Source of the DNA: Chrysaora quinquecirrha
Lineage: Eukaryota > Cnidaria > Scyphozoa > Semaeostomeae > Pelagiidae
Reading direction: 5' to 3'
DNA length: 64,000 nucleotides
Assembly (NCBI GenBank): GCA_014526335.1
Contig: JACTAT010000027.1
Coordinates: forward strand, 4,831,770 to 4,895,769
A program made the translations under genes and the position numbers. The notes beneath the pieces were generated by a model. The model had not been told where the DNA came from, did no database searches, and was given only the letters and a program-made list of their open reading frames with translations. This document shows, one piece after another, positions 11,784 through 22,999 of the stretch (its first letter is position 1; each line of letters begins with the position of its first letter).

Positions 11784-12012
11784 ACAATCCTCCTCAAAAA
11801 TATTGGGGACAGTACGTTATAAGTATGTTTTACCTTAAAAACCCCGTCCCATTACAACATATTTGGGTAATAAGACCCCCCTCCCCCCGACTCAATGTTG
11901 GGACCACTGTCAACATCGATTTCACCAACATTGAGTCGGGGGGGGGTATGCGTCTTTAGAGCGAGAATTTTACAAAAGTTCGAAGTGTCCCAGCCTTTTT
12001 GGCGAGGATTGT
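11784..12012 (+). mobile_element. MITE copy B, about 229 bp
   Basis: Same ends and internal hairpin as copy A, nearly identical over the full length. Differences are CGCA versus TCCTCA near the left end and a few bases fewer in the G-run of the hairpin. The high identity of the two copies implies recent mobilisation or local duplication. Confidence 0.75.
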
Positions 12013-12640
12013 AGATTACTGAGTTATTTAATGTCATATACTTCTTCTTTATTTCATAATGACTACCAGTAACTAAGCTGCCCGGATATATGTACCAATT
12101 TTCATTTATACTTACTTAATTCACTGAAAAATTTTATGTTTTTTGGGTCTTCAAGGTTTCTAAAATGGATGTTTACATGAATGCTAAGTGAACCGGCTTT
12201 AAATCGCTTTGTGAAAATGATTTTCTTCCTTTGAATCAGAATGAAAGGCCATTACCTATTTTCAAAAGGGTATTGAGAGGTGCGTTCGATTCATGGCGAA
12301 CAAAACCCGTTCTCTAAAGGTTATTGAAAAGTGCATTTGAAAGCTAACAAAAGCCTTTCCGAATGCAACCACGAAGTCTTAGCTGGCTTGCGATAGCAGT
12401 ATCTGACTATGCAGTATAAAGTATGAAACAGGACAGAGGAAGTTTAACTACCAAAAGACTAAGAAACAGCATCCTCAATTAACCCGAGTTCCTGACTTCA
12501 AATCTCCACGATCAGACGGAGAATATGTTCAATCAATTTTATTGGGAAATACTTCTTCTCTATCATGGATCTAATTATGGGAAGGAAACAAGGACGGCCA
12601 AGAAGCTAAATTTCCTTCGGAACAAAAGAAACTGCACCAA
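12013..12640. other. non-coding, nothing recognised
   Basis: No ORF above noise and no repeat identified. It grades into the minisatellite that follows. Confidence 0.4.
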
Positions 12641-13445
12641 CAAACTGGGCTAAAGAAAAACCGAAGAACATCACTGCAGAACATGAACAATAACAAGCCT
12701 GAGGAACAGCACCAAGGAACGGGACTGAAGACCATAAATAATTTCAGGACTTAGAAACATGAACAACAACAAGACTGAGGAACAGGACCAAGGAACGGGA
12801 CTAAGGACTAAGGAACATGAACAATAGCAAGACTGAGGAACAGGACCAAGGAACGGGACTAAGGACTAAGGACTAAGGAACATGAACAATAACATGACTG
12901 AGGAACAGGACCAAGCAACAGGACTAAAGACCATGACTAATTTCAGGGCTAAGGAACATGCACAATAGGAATGGGACGAATATCTCATTCTAAACAATAA
13001 CATGACTGAGGATGAGACCAAGGAACAGGGCTGGAAAAATTACATGACTGAGGAGCAGGACTCACAAACTGGATTTCAGGGCATGAATAATTTCAGGATT
13101 AAACAACATGAACAATAACATGGACACAGGAACAGGACTAAAGACCATGAATACTTTCAGGACTAAGGAACAACAAGGCTGAGGAACAGAACCCAGAACA
13201 GGACTGATTGCAGAGAATAATTTCAGGACTACAGAAAATGAACAATAGCAAAATTAGAGGAACAGGACCAAGGAACAGGACTGTGGACTATACTTATTTC
13301 AGGACTAAGGCATATGAACAATAACACAGCACTGAGCAACATAATTAAGGAAGAATAAGGAACATGAACAATAACAAGACTGAAGAACAGGACCAAGGGT
13401 ACTGAAAACCATGAATAATGTCAGGACTACGGAACACACTATAGA
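12640..13445. repeat. degenerate minisatellite, about 60- and 90-bp units
   Basis: Irregular tandem repeats built from the blocks GGAACATGAACAATAACA, GACTGAGGAACAGGACCAAG and GGACTAAGGAC, with an optional block containing ATGAATAATTTCAGG. At least ten units are visible, diverging towards both ends. Purine-rich on the plus strand and non-coding. Confidence 0.75.
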
Positions 13446-13730
13446 GAAAAAGGTCTGCTGTACACTCACTAATTTGAAACTTAACAACATCTTGATGGAC
13501 TAAGAACCTTGGAAAGGAACAAAGGAACAGGACCTTGAGTAGCACCAGGAAATAGGACCCTTAGCTAGGCCCAAGGACAAAGACTCAAGACCAGAAAAAA
13601 ATGCAGGGACAGGGGTATGGAAAAGGAACATGGAATGACTTTTCTCGAAAACTTTAAGACATAGTCCTAGAAAGGCGGAGGTCCTTGAGGCAGAGGTCCT
13701 TGCAAGGTGGTGGTCAGAGACGGGCATGGG

Positions 13731-14258
13731 CTAGTTCTTCTCATAATGTGTGCAGCCCCTGTATTGTATCATATCTTGTAACTTATCTAGTATCTGATTA
13801 ACTGCATGAAACAATCCACCAGGGCCTTGAGCTTTGGCAACGCACTCCTCTATATACCCAGAACAATGAAAATCTCCAGGGAACTCACAAAATTCTGCAT
13901 ATCTTGACATGTCATTGTGCCTGGCAGACCGTATATTCTTGCAAGTTGCACAGTCTACAACTACTAACTGGGGGCATTCCAGTCTGCTAAAAGAAAAATC
14001 TGTAGCTTCGCAATTTAACTTGTTGAGCATTTCAACTAGACTGTCATCACCATCACTATGTGCCATTGCTGGGCTTTCTTTGGCTGAAATCAAACTATTT
14101 GAGTAATAGCTCTTCCATATATCTTTGTCTGTGGGGCCTTTCTTATAACTACAATCCTCGAACAGTTGTAAGATGTGATTATGACAAAGTTGAGCAGCAA
14201 TTTTCTTTGGAGAAGGCATTTTTATGAAAATCATTTTGGAAGATTTCATCCTCCACAT
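13731..14258 (-). CDS. 3' exon of an unidentified (ankyrin-associated) protein
   Basis: An open stretch of about 175 codons ending in a stop at 13731. The likely start is a splice acceptor rather than the first Met. It has conserved-looking features: a helical start (KKIAAQLCHNHILQLFEDC), a central VVDCATCKNIRSARHNDM segment with a CxxC pair, and CEFPGDFHCSGY. I do not recognise the family. It lies downstream, in the same orientation, of the ankyrin-containing exon at 14863-15970, and an intron with a strong donor (CTC^GTAAGTAT at about 14862) would join the two. This could be host or element derived. Confidence 0.45.
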   Translation of the reverse strand: MWRMKSSKMIFIKMPSPKKIAAQLCHNHILQLFEDCSYKKGPTDKDIWKSYYSNSLISAKESPAMAHSDGDDSLVEMLNKLNCEATDFSFSRLECPQLVVVDCATCKNIRSARHNDMSRYAEFCEFPGDFHCSGYIEECVAKAQGPGGLFHAVNQILDKLQDMIQYRGCTHYEKN

Positions 14259-14300
14259 GCATTTTGTATGCTGATATTGCGAAATGCTACAGTACTAACT

Positions 14301-14580
14301 TATGATTCAAGAAGTGATTTCTCATTGGCTAATGTAAAGTCAAATGGCCATTTGCATGAGCCTTTTGAAGTGCAAAATTTTTAAAAAGCTGCCTTACTCA
14401 CTCATGACTCGACAGCTGCCCACTCATTTGCTAATCTGAAATCCCATGGCTATTTGCAAGAGCCTTTTGACGTACAAAGTTGCAAAAATGCTGTGTGAAT
14501 GACTTATGACTTGACAACTGTCTGCTCATTGGCTAATCTGGAATCACATGGCCATTTGTAAGAGCCTTTTGACGTATGTG
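14301..14580. repeat. three tandem copies of a ~102-bp repeat inside the putative intron
   Basis: Copies start near 14301, 14403 and 14505. Each holds a CATTGGCTAATCTGGAATC-like segment followed by GGCCATTTG and GAGCCTTTTGACGTAC. They are diverged from one another and non-coding. Confidence 0.7.
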
Positions 14581-14862
14581 GGTGTGAAAGCCAGTCATAC
14601 ACCTTAGCGATACTAAGAATAAATTGATTACAAACTTGATAATGAACTGCGCTGCGTTTTCAACTTGTGATGCAAAAAAAATTCATTGGCTAATAAATGC
14701 CGCATACCTGACAAATATCACATGCCACTATTCAATCTTCAATATTGATGACGTACATGCAAGCAAGAAACTTGCGGTGCAATAAAAGGCAATCATTAGG
14801 GCCCTGCAACATACTGAGCAAACTTGATGGAAAATACCGTATAAGTTTGTATTCATACTTAC

Positions 14863-15970
14863 GAGGTCAGCCTGGCCACTTTTGAAAGTTTGGCTATTAC
14901 CTTTGATAAATTTATAACACAAAATTTTTCAATGGTTTTCTTATGCACAATCCTCAAAGAATTCGCATTACTACATTGCGTGGAGTGTAGTAAGTGTCCT
15001 TCAGGGAGGGCCTCATTTTCAAGTAATAATATACACATGTCAATGTGTTCTTTTATCACAGCAATCATAAGAGGAGTTGCACCACATCTTTCAAAAACAT
15101 TTGGATTAAACCCTGCTCTTAGAATCACATGTGCAACAGATATGATGTTTTCCTCTGCCGCAACATGTCACAGTGACCTTCCATATTGATCTGTGACACC
15201 ATACCATTTACTTTTTGTTTCCTTTAAATTCCTAATAAGTGCTTCTACAGTACCACTGTCTGTTGACTCGACTGCATCGTTAACCTTTTGTTTTAAATCC
15301 TTATTATACCCAGCCTGAAACTTTTCTTCTGTCTGCTTTAACTTTTTCTTAAATTCTTGCAAGTGCCTAGTGAATACCACAGGCACTTCGTCACCTTCCT
15401 TGTCAATTGATTGGACACCAGCAGAATCCATATGTGCTTTGTCCTCATCCATTCCTACTAATCCTTTATCTCTCATTTCATGATGTTTTATGAGATTGTC
15501 ATGCTCCTTCTTGTGGGCTTCTAGAGATGATATAAAGATGCATCTATTTCTAGCTTCAGTGAGATCAAATGTTATATTCTGGGAATCAAACAAAAGATAA
15601 TTCTTGGTGTCTTGTAGTGGTATTTGCAGGATATCTGCAAGCTCTTCCAGAATTGACGCAGTAACAGTAGTAGATGACTCATCTTGTAACGAAATAGGCA
15701 GAATTTGGATATCTGACTCCTGGTTTGAAGTATCATTAAACTGCTGTAGGGGGTGTGGTACATTGATCTGCATAAACGCTTTAAATTTTTCAGATGGTTT
15801 ATTTTCTTTCCAGTGAGTCTTCAGGAAACTATTAAATTCTGATTCATCTTTGCCCGTCAAATGGCTAAATGTAACTGGCACCTCTTCATAGGCTATTTTC
15901 ATTATGTTCAGGACATAACGAGTTTGCTGCAACTTCCATAGGGGTTCATTTTCATCTTGTTTCCCACTAT
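14863..15970 (-). pseudogene. ankyrin-repeat-containing protein exon with one in-frame stop
   Basis: The exon runs from a good acceptor (TTTTGCCAG^ATAGTG, 15970) to a strong donor (GTAAGTAT, just below 14863). The first 265 codons form an acidic and helical region (LWKLQQTRYVLNIMKIAYEEV; later a coiled-coil-like FKKKLKQTEEKFQ). After YGRSL comes an in-frame TGA at about 15168-15170. The same frame then continues with an ankyrin-like repeat (HVAAEENIISVAHVILRAG, CGATPLMIAVIKEHIDMCILLL). Because the frame is preserved on both sides, this is a single nonsense change rather than a gene boundary. A TGA from CGA transition would explain it. Protein function is unknown. Confidence 0.55.
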
Positions 15971-18832
15971 CTGGCAAAATAATAATACACATTAATATGG
16001 TCAATTTAATGCCTAAGCATCAAACACTGATATCAACAGTGGCAGCTATAAATGTTTAAATGTTTGCAACAATTTTGTCCCCATCTTTATACTGCTCTTC
16101 ATCTTCGAGGAACTTTTTGAATAATGGCGAAAGATAATGTTCCCAAAACCACCTGACAAAAAAACTTGTCTGTCGTTAGGCCAGAAATGTGACCAGCAAA
16201 AACAGCTAAGAATAACAAATTCAAAGGGTACAGCAAGCAAGGTCACTGAGTACAGCTTGAGGAGGGAATCTTGAAGACTATAGTTCCAAGAAGTCACCAA
16301 GAACGAAAAAGGAAGACAGCAATTCCTTTGAAAATATGTACAAAACGTGATCATCAGGAGAAAGAACTACCTTTGCAAGTATTTTACCACAAGAAAAGAC
16401 TGAGGAGATTGTCTAACCTGGTTATGCCCACATTGGGGAACTGCCAGCCAAGGTGGGAAGCTGTCAGCACAAAACCAAACCTCTCTTGGGGTTATAAACC
16501 TCACTTCAGAACTGAGGGTTTTAACCAATATTAAAAGCATGTTATTCATCTGGCTTAAAGTGGGCATGGTCATTTTCTAGGAAGGCATCGTTAAAGAAAG
16601 ACTTTCAGAATATCTTTGTACAAGGTAGTTAAGCAACATGAAGTGAAAAAACCAATTTGAACACGAAAATCCAGCAGGAAAACACAAGTTGTATCCAAAT
16701 TGTTGAAAACTGGAATTGGTGCTGAGAAAACTTTCCTGCCAATATATAATACTTTCTGATTTTCGGAAAGTAAACACTTAAACACTTCCACCATGGAATA
16801 AACTAAAATTCTGGAAAAATTTAATTGTTAATATAATCCCTGCAAGAAAAGATGATTTTTGGAAAAATTCGCCAACAAAATGAACAGATGCATTATGAAG
16901 GTCTTGTTACAGTATAGATTAATTGTGGTAAATAACAATAAAAAATATTCCAATATATTATCATCCTATTGTTCTTGTTGTTCTAAAGGGGTTGATTTTG
17001 CTGTTTGAGCAGAAAATCTCTAAGATTTCCATACTTATGGTGTAGACATAAAAAAGACAATAGGAATTTTTTGAATTAAATATTTAGTAAAATCATTTTA
17101 CTTGTTATCTGTATGCCTTCTATGGGTTAAAGACTTAAAGAAAGTTTTCTTTGTTCTTCAGGTGATAAACCTGGTGATGACAAGGCTTCGTTCTCCCATT
17201 GATTTAAATACCCTTCCAAAACTAATGCTCAACCACTTTAGTATGGAAAAAAGGAAAATTAAAGAAAAAATAATATAGTTACCTACTTGCAGGATAACTA
17301 ATCATGAGATTAACATGGTTTTCCCCTTATCCGTGTTAATTTGTAATGCATTGATTTTTTATTCTTCAGTTATACTTTTCTGGTGCAAAGCTGGCTAGAA
17401 ATTTCTTTGAAACAGAAAATAATTTTTTGGACACAATTTTGATGAGTTTTTAATAATAAAGTGACTCTGCCATCTTCTAATGAATTTACATCATAACACA
17501 ACAGCATAAATGTGTTCAGCCTGAGCTTCATGAGAAACAAGATCACTTACAGAAGCAAGAAGGGAACTTATATGCACTAATGAAATTGTGCTAAGAGTTA
17601 CATATAAACTTTTAATTACAAAAGTTTGCTTAAGTAGACAAAAATTTAGCATAAATCTTGAGTCATTCACTTGTCTCTATTATTTTAGCTCTTTTTTTCT
17701 TTTTATGCTTGCCTTGCTCTTCATACTGGCCATTCAAACTATAAAAAAATTTGTCAAATTTTCAGCAAAAATCTTATGTTCCTTTAGTATGGTACTTGCC
17801 TTGAAATTTTAGCCCATTTGAAACACTGGTGCTGAGACACTGAATAAAGTAAAATTAAAAAATTCATCTCCAATAAGTTCCTCATTCCTAGTGATTATAG
17901 TATTATTAATGAATGCTAACAATAGTCGAGTTTTGAAGCATGGCCAGTGAGTGCATGATGCCACTTTATTAGAATATTCAAGATTGCTGCAAGGCTTTTT
18001 TATACAAGCAAATTTTTAATAATGCCTATTTTTTAGGAAAAATCGAATAAAATTGCCTTATTAATGGTTTGGTATGGAAATAGATTCCACTTTAGACATT
18101 AAATTGCTTTTTGAAGTTCACGGCAAAAGTTACTAAAGAGTTTAGTAGATTTTCTGTGGCATAGTAAGAATTTGAAAAAGATATGTATGATAAAAATTAC
18201 CATACCCGAGCAGCAAGATTAACTTTCATCCTTGACCTGGAAGATAGCTTGGTGTGCTCTGTCTTGATATTTCTCAAGTAGAGTCCTGGTGTTGTCGAAT
18301 TTTGATCATACTCCTTGAGTGATGTCAGGTGATTGCAGCGGGTTTGAAACTTGTCGATCGAAAAAGGATAAGGATAATAAGAAAAAGTGGTCTCAAATTG
18401 CTTTAAAGTTGCAAATTTTTTTGTTCTTCAAACCAAATCATGCTTAATCGTGAGTGACCTACATTTCTGTATTCTTACACAAGGTCAATGAAATACAATG
18501 GAAGCAATACTAACATATAAAGGGTGTAAGGCTGGGTATTTTCTCAAAACATAAAAAGTTCTATTATACTAAACAAGGAGGAGAGTTCTTCTGTCTCCAA
18601 AAGTCAGCAATCATCTGCAATCATCAGGTTTGGGAGGAGCAAATTCATTGGGACAAAAAAGGTTACAAGAAAATTCAGGGCTGCTAAGCAAGTTGCTTAA
18701 TTTTTCTGCAAATTTGAGGGCTTGTACATTAGCAACTTTTGTTGCTTATGTACAGTATAAAGAATAGGAATAACTATGAATAAAATCAAATTATATCAAA
18801 TAGAAATATTTACAAATAGGTTTCCGGTATTT
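15971..18832. other. non-coding, nothing recognised
   Basis: About 2.8 kb of AT-rich sequence without recognisable coding matches. The first part is presumably intron or upstream region of the ankyrin exon. Confidence 0.4.
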
Positions 18833-20130
18833 TTAATGTGAGTTGTCCCAGTAATTTCTGACTGCTTTCACCAAATGAGGGGCATCACAAATGAAATATA
18901 TCTTCCTTGTGGTACAGGAAAGATTAGTGGCAAAATAAGGTATTGAAGATGATGAAGACTTGTGCAACTTGGGAGACACACCATCAGAAACCATAAAACT
19001 GACCTTAAGTCCAATTGACTCTAACACTGAAACTGCTTCCCAAGCAATTGGAAAAATACCATCAGCTTTTATATCTTTTGTTGCAAAAAATCCAATACAG
19101 AATTCTAACTTTGTGTAAATACCTCGGACCATAAAAGCTAGAGAATGTGTGGCAAGTTCCCTCTTTTTCGATTTATTCTCCTTTTCTACAAAACATTGCC
19201 ATTGTATTATTATCCCCTATCTCTACAAAGCCAATTAATTTGTCTGTCGATTTGGTATCAATCAACCCATTGTGAATCTTCATTTGATCGAATAATAAAG
19301 ATACATTTCTTTGATGTTATCTAGGTCAGCCTCTTCATTGAGTTTTTGTATTGTGTTTGGATTGTTATATAACAAGTCTGGATAGTTATATAAATACTAT
19401 AATCAAGCAAGGTGGACTTATGCGGTAGCTTTAGGAAACAGGATTTTTTCATAAATTGATTTGCAGATGAAGAAGTATGGTAAGGCTCCAGGCACCATCT
19501 TACCATTAATTGGTGCCATCTCATTTGGCTACCAGATTTACATTTTGTTTGTTTTATAACTGCTCTTGAAACAATAAGTTTAGAGAAAAACCTTCAGGAA
19601 AATCTTCAATAGCTTTACTTTTCCACTCTTTCATGAACTGTCTAGAGCAGTATTGAGATCTATAGAGGTAGTTATACCATTAATCTCAGTCAGATTTTCA
19701 ATTTGTTTTCGCAAGTAAGCATTTTCTGTGGATAAGTTTTGTATCTTCTTCTTTTTGTCAAGCTTACAAAGTAATTGCTTTTCACTTAAATATCGGTTAT
19801 TAGTAAATGAATGAGACAAACTGTGATACAGAGTCTCACTTTCTTCATGATTTAACTTACTCCTAAAGGCTCTCAAAGTTGGTCGATAATTTTGGCCATT
19901 TTCACATCTCTTATGTTTAGTTATAAGCTGACATACAACATGTCTGGTTGTACTATCTATTCCAAAGGTCTTGCAGATGACATCTTTCACTTCGTCAACA
20001 ATTACATCATTATCTTTGTTATGAAATACAGCTAGATTTTCATTCCTTCTTTCACAGCAAACTTCTTTGAAAAATCTTCATTGCCAATACAAAAATTTAA
20101 CTTTGCACATTCACACAGCAGTTGCATTGT
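18833..20130 (-). pseudogene. P-element / THAP9-like transposase, decayed
   Basis: Minus-strand pieces in the correct order but different frames. From 5': a Cys/His-rich stretch and helical region near 19990-20120; a coiled coil (KIQNLSTENAYLRKQIENL, about 19690-19750) as in THAP/P transposases; MRWHQLMVRWCL...LPHKSTLLDY (19321-19524); FDQMKIHNGLI...KLIGFVEIGD (about 19180-19300), which carries the first catalytic-type segment; and MVRGIYTKLEF...SDGVSP...FICDAPHLVKAVRNYW (18833-19132). These match the RNase-H-like core of P transposases. Several frameshifts and stops separate the pieces, and the C-terminal part is missing downstream of 18833. No TIRs were identified. Confidence 0.65.
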
Positions 20131-20200
20131 GTAATTAATTGTTGAAATGATTCGCTGTCTACTGTGAATAATTTGTTGTTTGAAACATCTTTTTGCCTAG

Positions 20201-20460
20201 TTAGAACTTTCCAAGTGTGAGAAATTCATCCTTATCGGTAGTATTATCATTCCAATTCATTTTAGGATTATTTAAGTCTTCAAATATCAACATTTGTTTA
20301 TGGTCATCAATCTCAGATAGAGATTTAATCAATGCCAAAAGAGAACAATGATTGCCATTGGAAGGGCTTCTGTAGATTACCCCACCCAATATGTGCTGTT
20401 TGTTTTTTCTAGTGATGTCAATTAATACTGATTCATTCGGGGAATCACCACAGAGAATTC
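20201..20460 (-). pseudogene. LINE endonuclease (APE-type) fragment
   Basis: The ORF and its in-frame upstream extension read GGVIYRSPSNGN...LLALIKSLSEIDDHKQMLIFEDLNNPKMNW. In APE endonucleases of non-LTR retrotransposons the VxYRPPS loop and the (G)D-x-N strand are diagnostic; here the catalytic GDLN is EDLN. Only about 85 codons remain, truncated at both ends. It is distinct from the LINE at 49-52 kb. Confidence 0.6.
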
Positions 20461-20492
20461 AAGCTAAATTGTAGCAATGCCATTTTCAACGT

Positions 20493-20683
20493 ATAATGAT
20501 ACACGAAAATATATCCAAACGGGCATACAACTTGATAATGAATAAAATAACCAGAAGCTTAAACATTTTTTAAGATAGCAAACGGAAGATGACAAGATAT
20601 TAGCTAATATCTTGTCATCTTCCGTTTGCTATCTTAAAAAATGTTTAAGCTTCTGGTTATTTTATTCATTATAATGATACACG
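20493..20683. repeat. 13-bp direct repeats flanking a foldback insertion
   Basis: ATAATGATACACG occurs at 20493-20505 and again at 20671-20683. Between them lie about 30 bp of unique sequence and the perfect palindrome 20535-20672, whose last two bases overlap the second copy. Confidence 0.65.
20535..20672. repeat. perfect 138-bp palindrome (69-bp arms, no spacer)
   Basis: The left arm 20535-20603 and right arm 20604-20672 are exact reverse complements with the centre at TTAG/CTAA. No mismatch was found on base-by-base reading. It has no coding capacity. Possible origins are template switching, a very young foldback element, or an assembly or inverted-read artefact. Confidence 0.85.
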
Positions 20684-21017
20684 TTTTTTTTATAAGAAAG
20701 TGGTTTATAAGAAAGTAGTGCTCAACATATCAATATTGTAAGAAATTTCAATACTGGATTCTTGAAACTTAAGAAAGTTCTAAAATTATTATGAAAAGTC
20801 TTTTTTCTCGCCTTTTTCTATTTTTGATTTATGTGTTAATCTGCGTTCATGTGTGATTTTCCAGTACCGTGTAGGGATTGAGTCAACTGTCTCAGTGTTT
20901 TCCGTTTTGTTTGATAACATTCATGGTTCTTTCCTGTTAAATAACCAAAACAAGCACTTCAGCAAACTATAGTCATAGATTGTCGGTTACTTATTCACGT
21001 TAGGCCGCAAATGTAAA
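20684..21017. other. non-coding, upstream of pogo-like gene
   Basis: AT-rich and non-coding. It may include the promoter or left end of the pogo-like element, but no matching inverted end could be identified downstream. Confidence 0.35.
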
Positions 21018-22664
21018 ATGTTGAATAGAAAACAATCAACGTTGCTGAAATTCGGGTTCTCAAAGAAGATTGAACATCGCGGAGAATTGCATGAGGTATC
21101 TAGCAAAGAATTTTGTTCTGAAGAGCCAGGGCTGATCAAATGTGACAATTATAACAATAATTTCAAAACACGTCAAGGACTTGCCATGCACAGATTTTGT
21201 GCCCATTCAAAAGAATCAAAATCAAGTTCTTCAGATAGTTTAAAGTTTACTGCAGCTCCAACACAGTCAGGTAGTGTCGAAAACGATGTCAAGGAAGTCT
21301 TGAAGCAGCTGATAAGCAATGCAGACAAAGTCTGTGAAGATAAGGAGAAAGATGCCAACAAGGCAGCCAATCAATTGTCAAAAGCTGGGCGGCGTGGTTC
21401 AAAGAAAAGAAAGCAATATGATTTTATCTTTAAAGCTAAAATCCTAGATCAAATTGATCAAGGCATTAACCAAAGAGACGTTGCCCTTCAAAATGGAATC
21501 AATGAATCTCTCTTGTCAAAATGGAAAGGCCAACGAAAAGAATGGGGCTGCATCAAAACATCGGAAACTGTTTGCGAAAAATAGAAAAAGTGGAAAACAC
21601 AACCAAGTTTTTGTACGCCTTCATGCCAAAATGGTCGAAGCCGCAGAAAAGGAATGAAAGTATCCTTCTCTTGGCTCTACACCCATGCAAACAAAATCAA
21701 GATGGCAATGGACAATGATGGTAGCAGCATCCCAAAGGCTGCGATTGTAAAGTTCATCAGGCAATATAAGATCAAGCTTCGCCGAGTACAACACAATAAA
21801 GCATTGCATGTTGCGAGAAGGACTTATCAAAACTGGATCACAGAAGCCGAATTATGATTCGAAATGGGGCAGGTTTCCTCCAGAAAAAAGGTTTAATGTT
21901 GACCAAGTTCCACTTCCATTTGCCATTGATCGGAATACCACTTATGAAGTTGAAATTCCCAAGGAGGAAAAGCGTTACCATAAAGTCTGGGTGAGCAATC
22001 CTGGGAGTGGCTTAGAGAAGCGCTAATGCACGCTGCAAATTGAATTCAGTCCTGTAAAAGACAGCCTCCGCATTGCAGTAATTTTCCGCGGAACAGGAAA
22101 AAGGATAACGGCTGACAAAATCAAAGCATATGACAGTGATGTTGATGTTTATTGGCAAGAGAATGCGTGGGCGGACACAAAAATGTCAGTAGAGTGGGTA
22201 AACCGAACATTAGCACCCGCTGTTGCCCATCTAGACAAGTTCATCCTTTTCTGCGATAATTTAGAGGCCCAAGTAAGCCTCCCTTTTCAAGAGCTGTCCG
22301 CAAGATCAACGGCATCATCTGGTACGGCGTCGCTAATGCAACTGATTTATGGCAGCCAATCGACACAGGGGCAGGCTATCTGCTAAAAAAAATGGTTGAC
22401 ATTGAGCAGCAGAAATGGTTAGAGAACGAGGAGAACATCGAGAAATGGCTTGGTAATTCGGAGGAGAAATTGTCAGCCAAAGAACGAAGAATTCTTTTGA
22501 CACACTGGATTGGTCAGGCCTACCGACAGTTCAGGTCTGAGAAATATGACAAATCCAGGTATAACTGTTTTCAAAAAACCGGTTGCCTCATCACTGCAGA
22601 TGGCTCAGAGGATAGAATGATCAAGCCTGAAGCACTGGAGGGATACAGTGTACCACCACCCTTA

Positions 22665-22759
22665 AGGCTGGTTTTCATATGTCGTATTTCATCGCATTTC
22701 GTCGGAATTTAAGGTCTACGATCAATTAGGATCATTTCCGATTTATGAAAACCAGCCAA
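22665..22759. repeat. left end of Harbinger with internal inverted copy of its terminus
   Basis: The left 95 bp begin AGGCTGGTTTTCATA and end with CGATTTATGAAAACCAGCC, the inverted terminal sequence. The left end can therefore fold on itself as well as pair with the right end. Further AATTCGTCG/CGACGAATT-type motifs follow to about 22890. Confidence 0.7.
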
Positions 22760-22999
22760 AATGTATGAAAACCGCATGTCCTAATTGATCGTAATTCATC
22801 CTAATTCGTCGCAATTCATCCCAAGGAATCAAAAAAATTTGTTTCTTCCGATGAAATGGGATGAATTCCGACGAATTACGATCAGTGAAATATATGAAAA
22901 CCAGAATTCCGTGAAATACGATAAAAAACTGACTGATAGTCTCGTATTGATGAAGGAGTTCGACTTCGAGTCACGTTTTAGTTTGGCTTTTAATTCAAG

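Noticed and set aside
15168..15170. UGA recoding as selenocysteine or read-through
   Set aside because: No Cys-equivalent context, no visible SECIS-like element, and ankyrin repeats normally carry no Sec; a nonsense change is simpler.
20201..20389. 5' exon of the P-type transposase
   Set aside because: The sequence is an APE endonuclease fragment of a LINE, unrelated to P transposases, merely adjacent in the same orientation.
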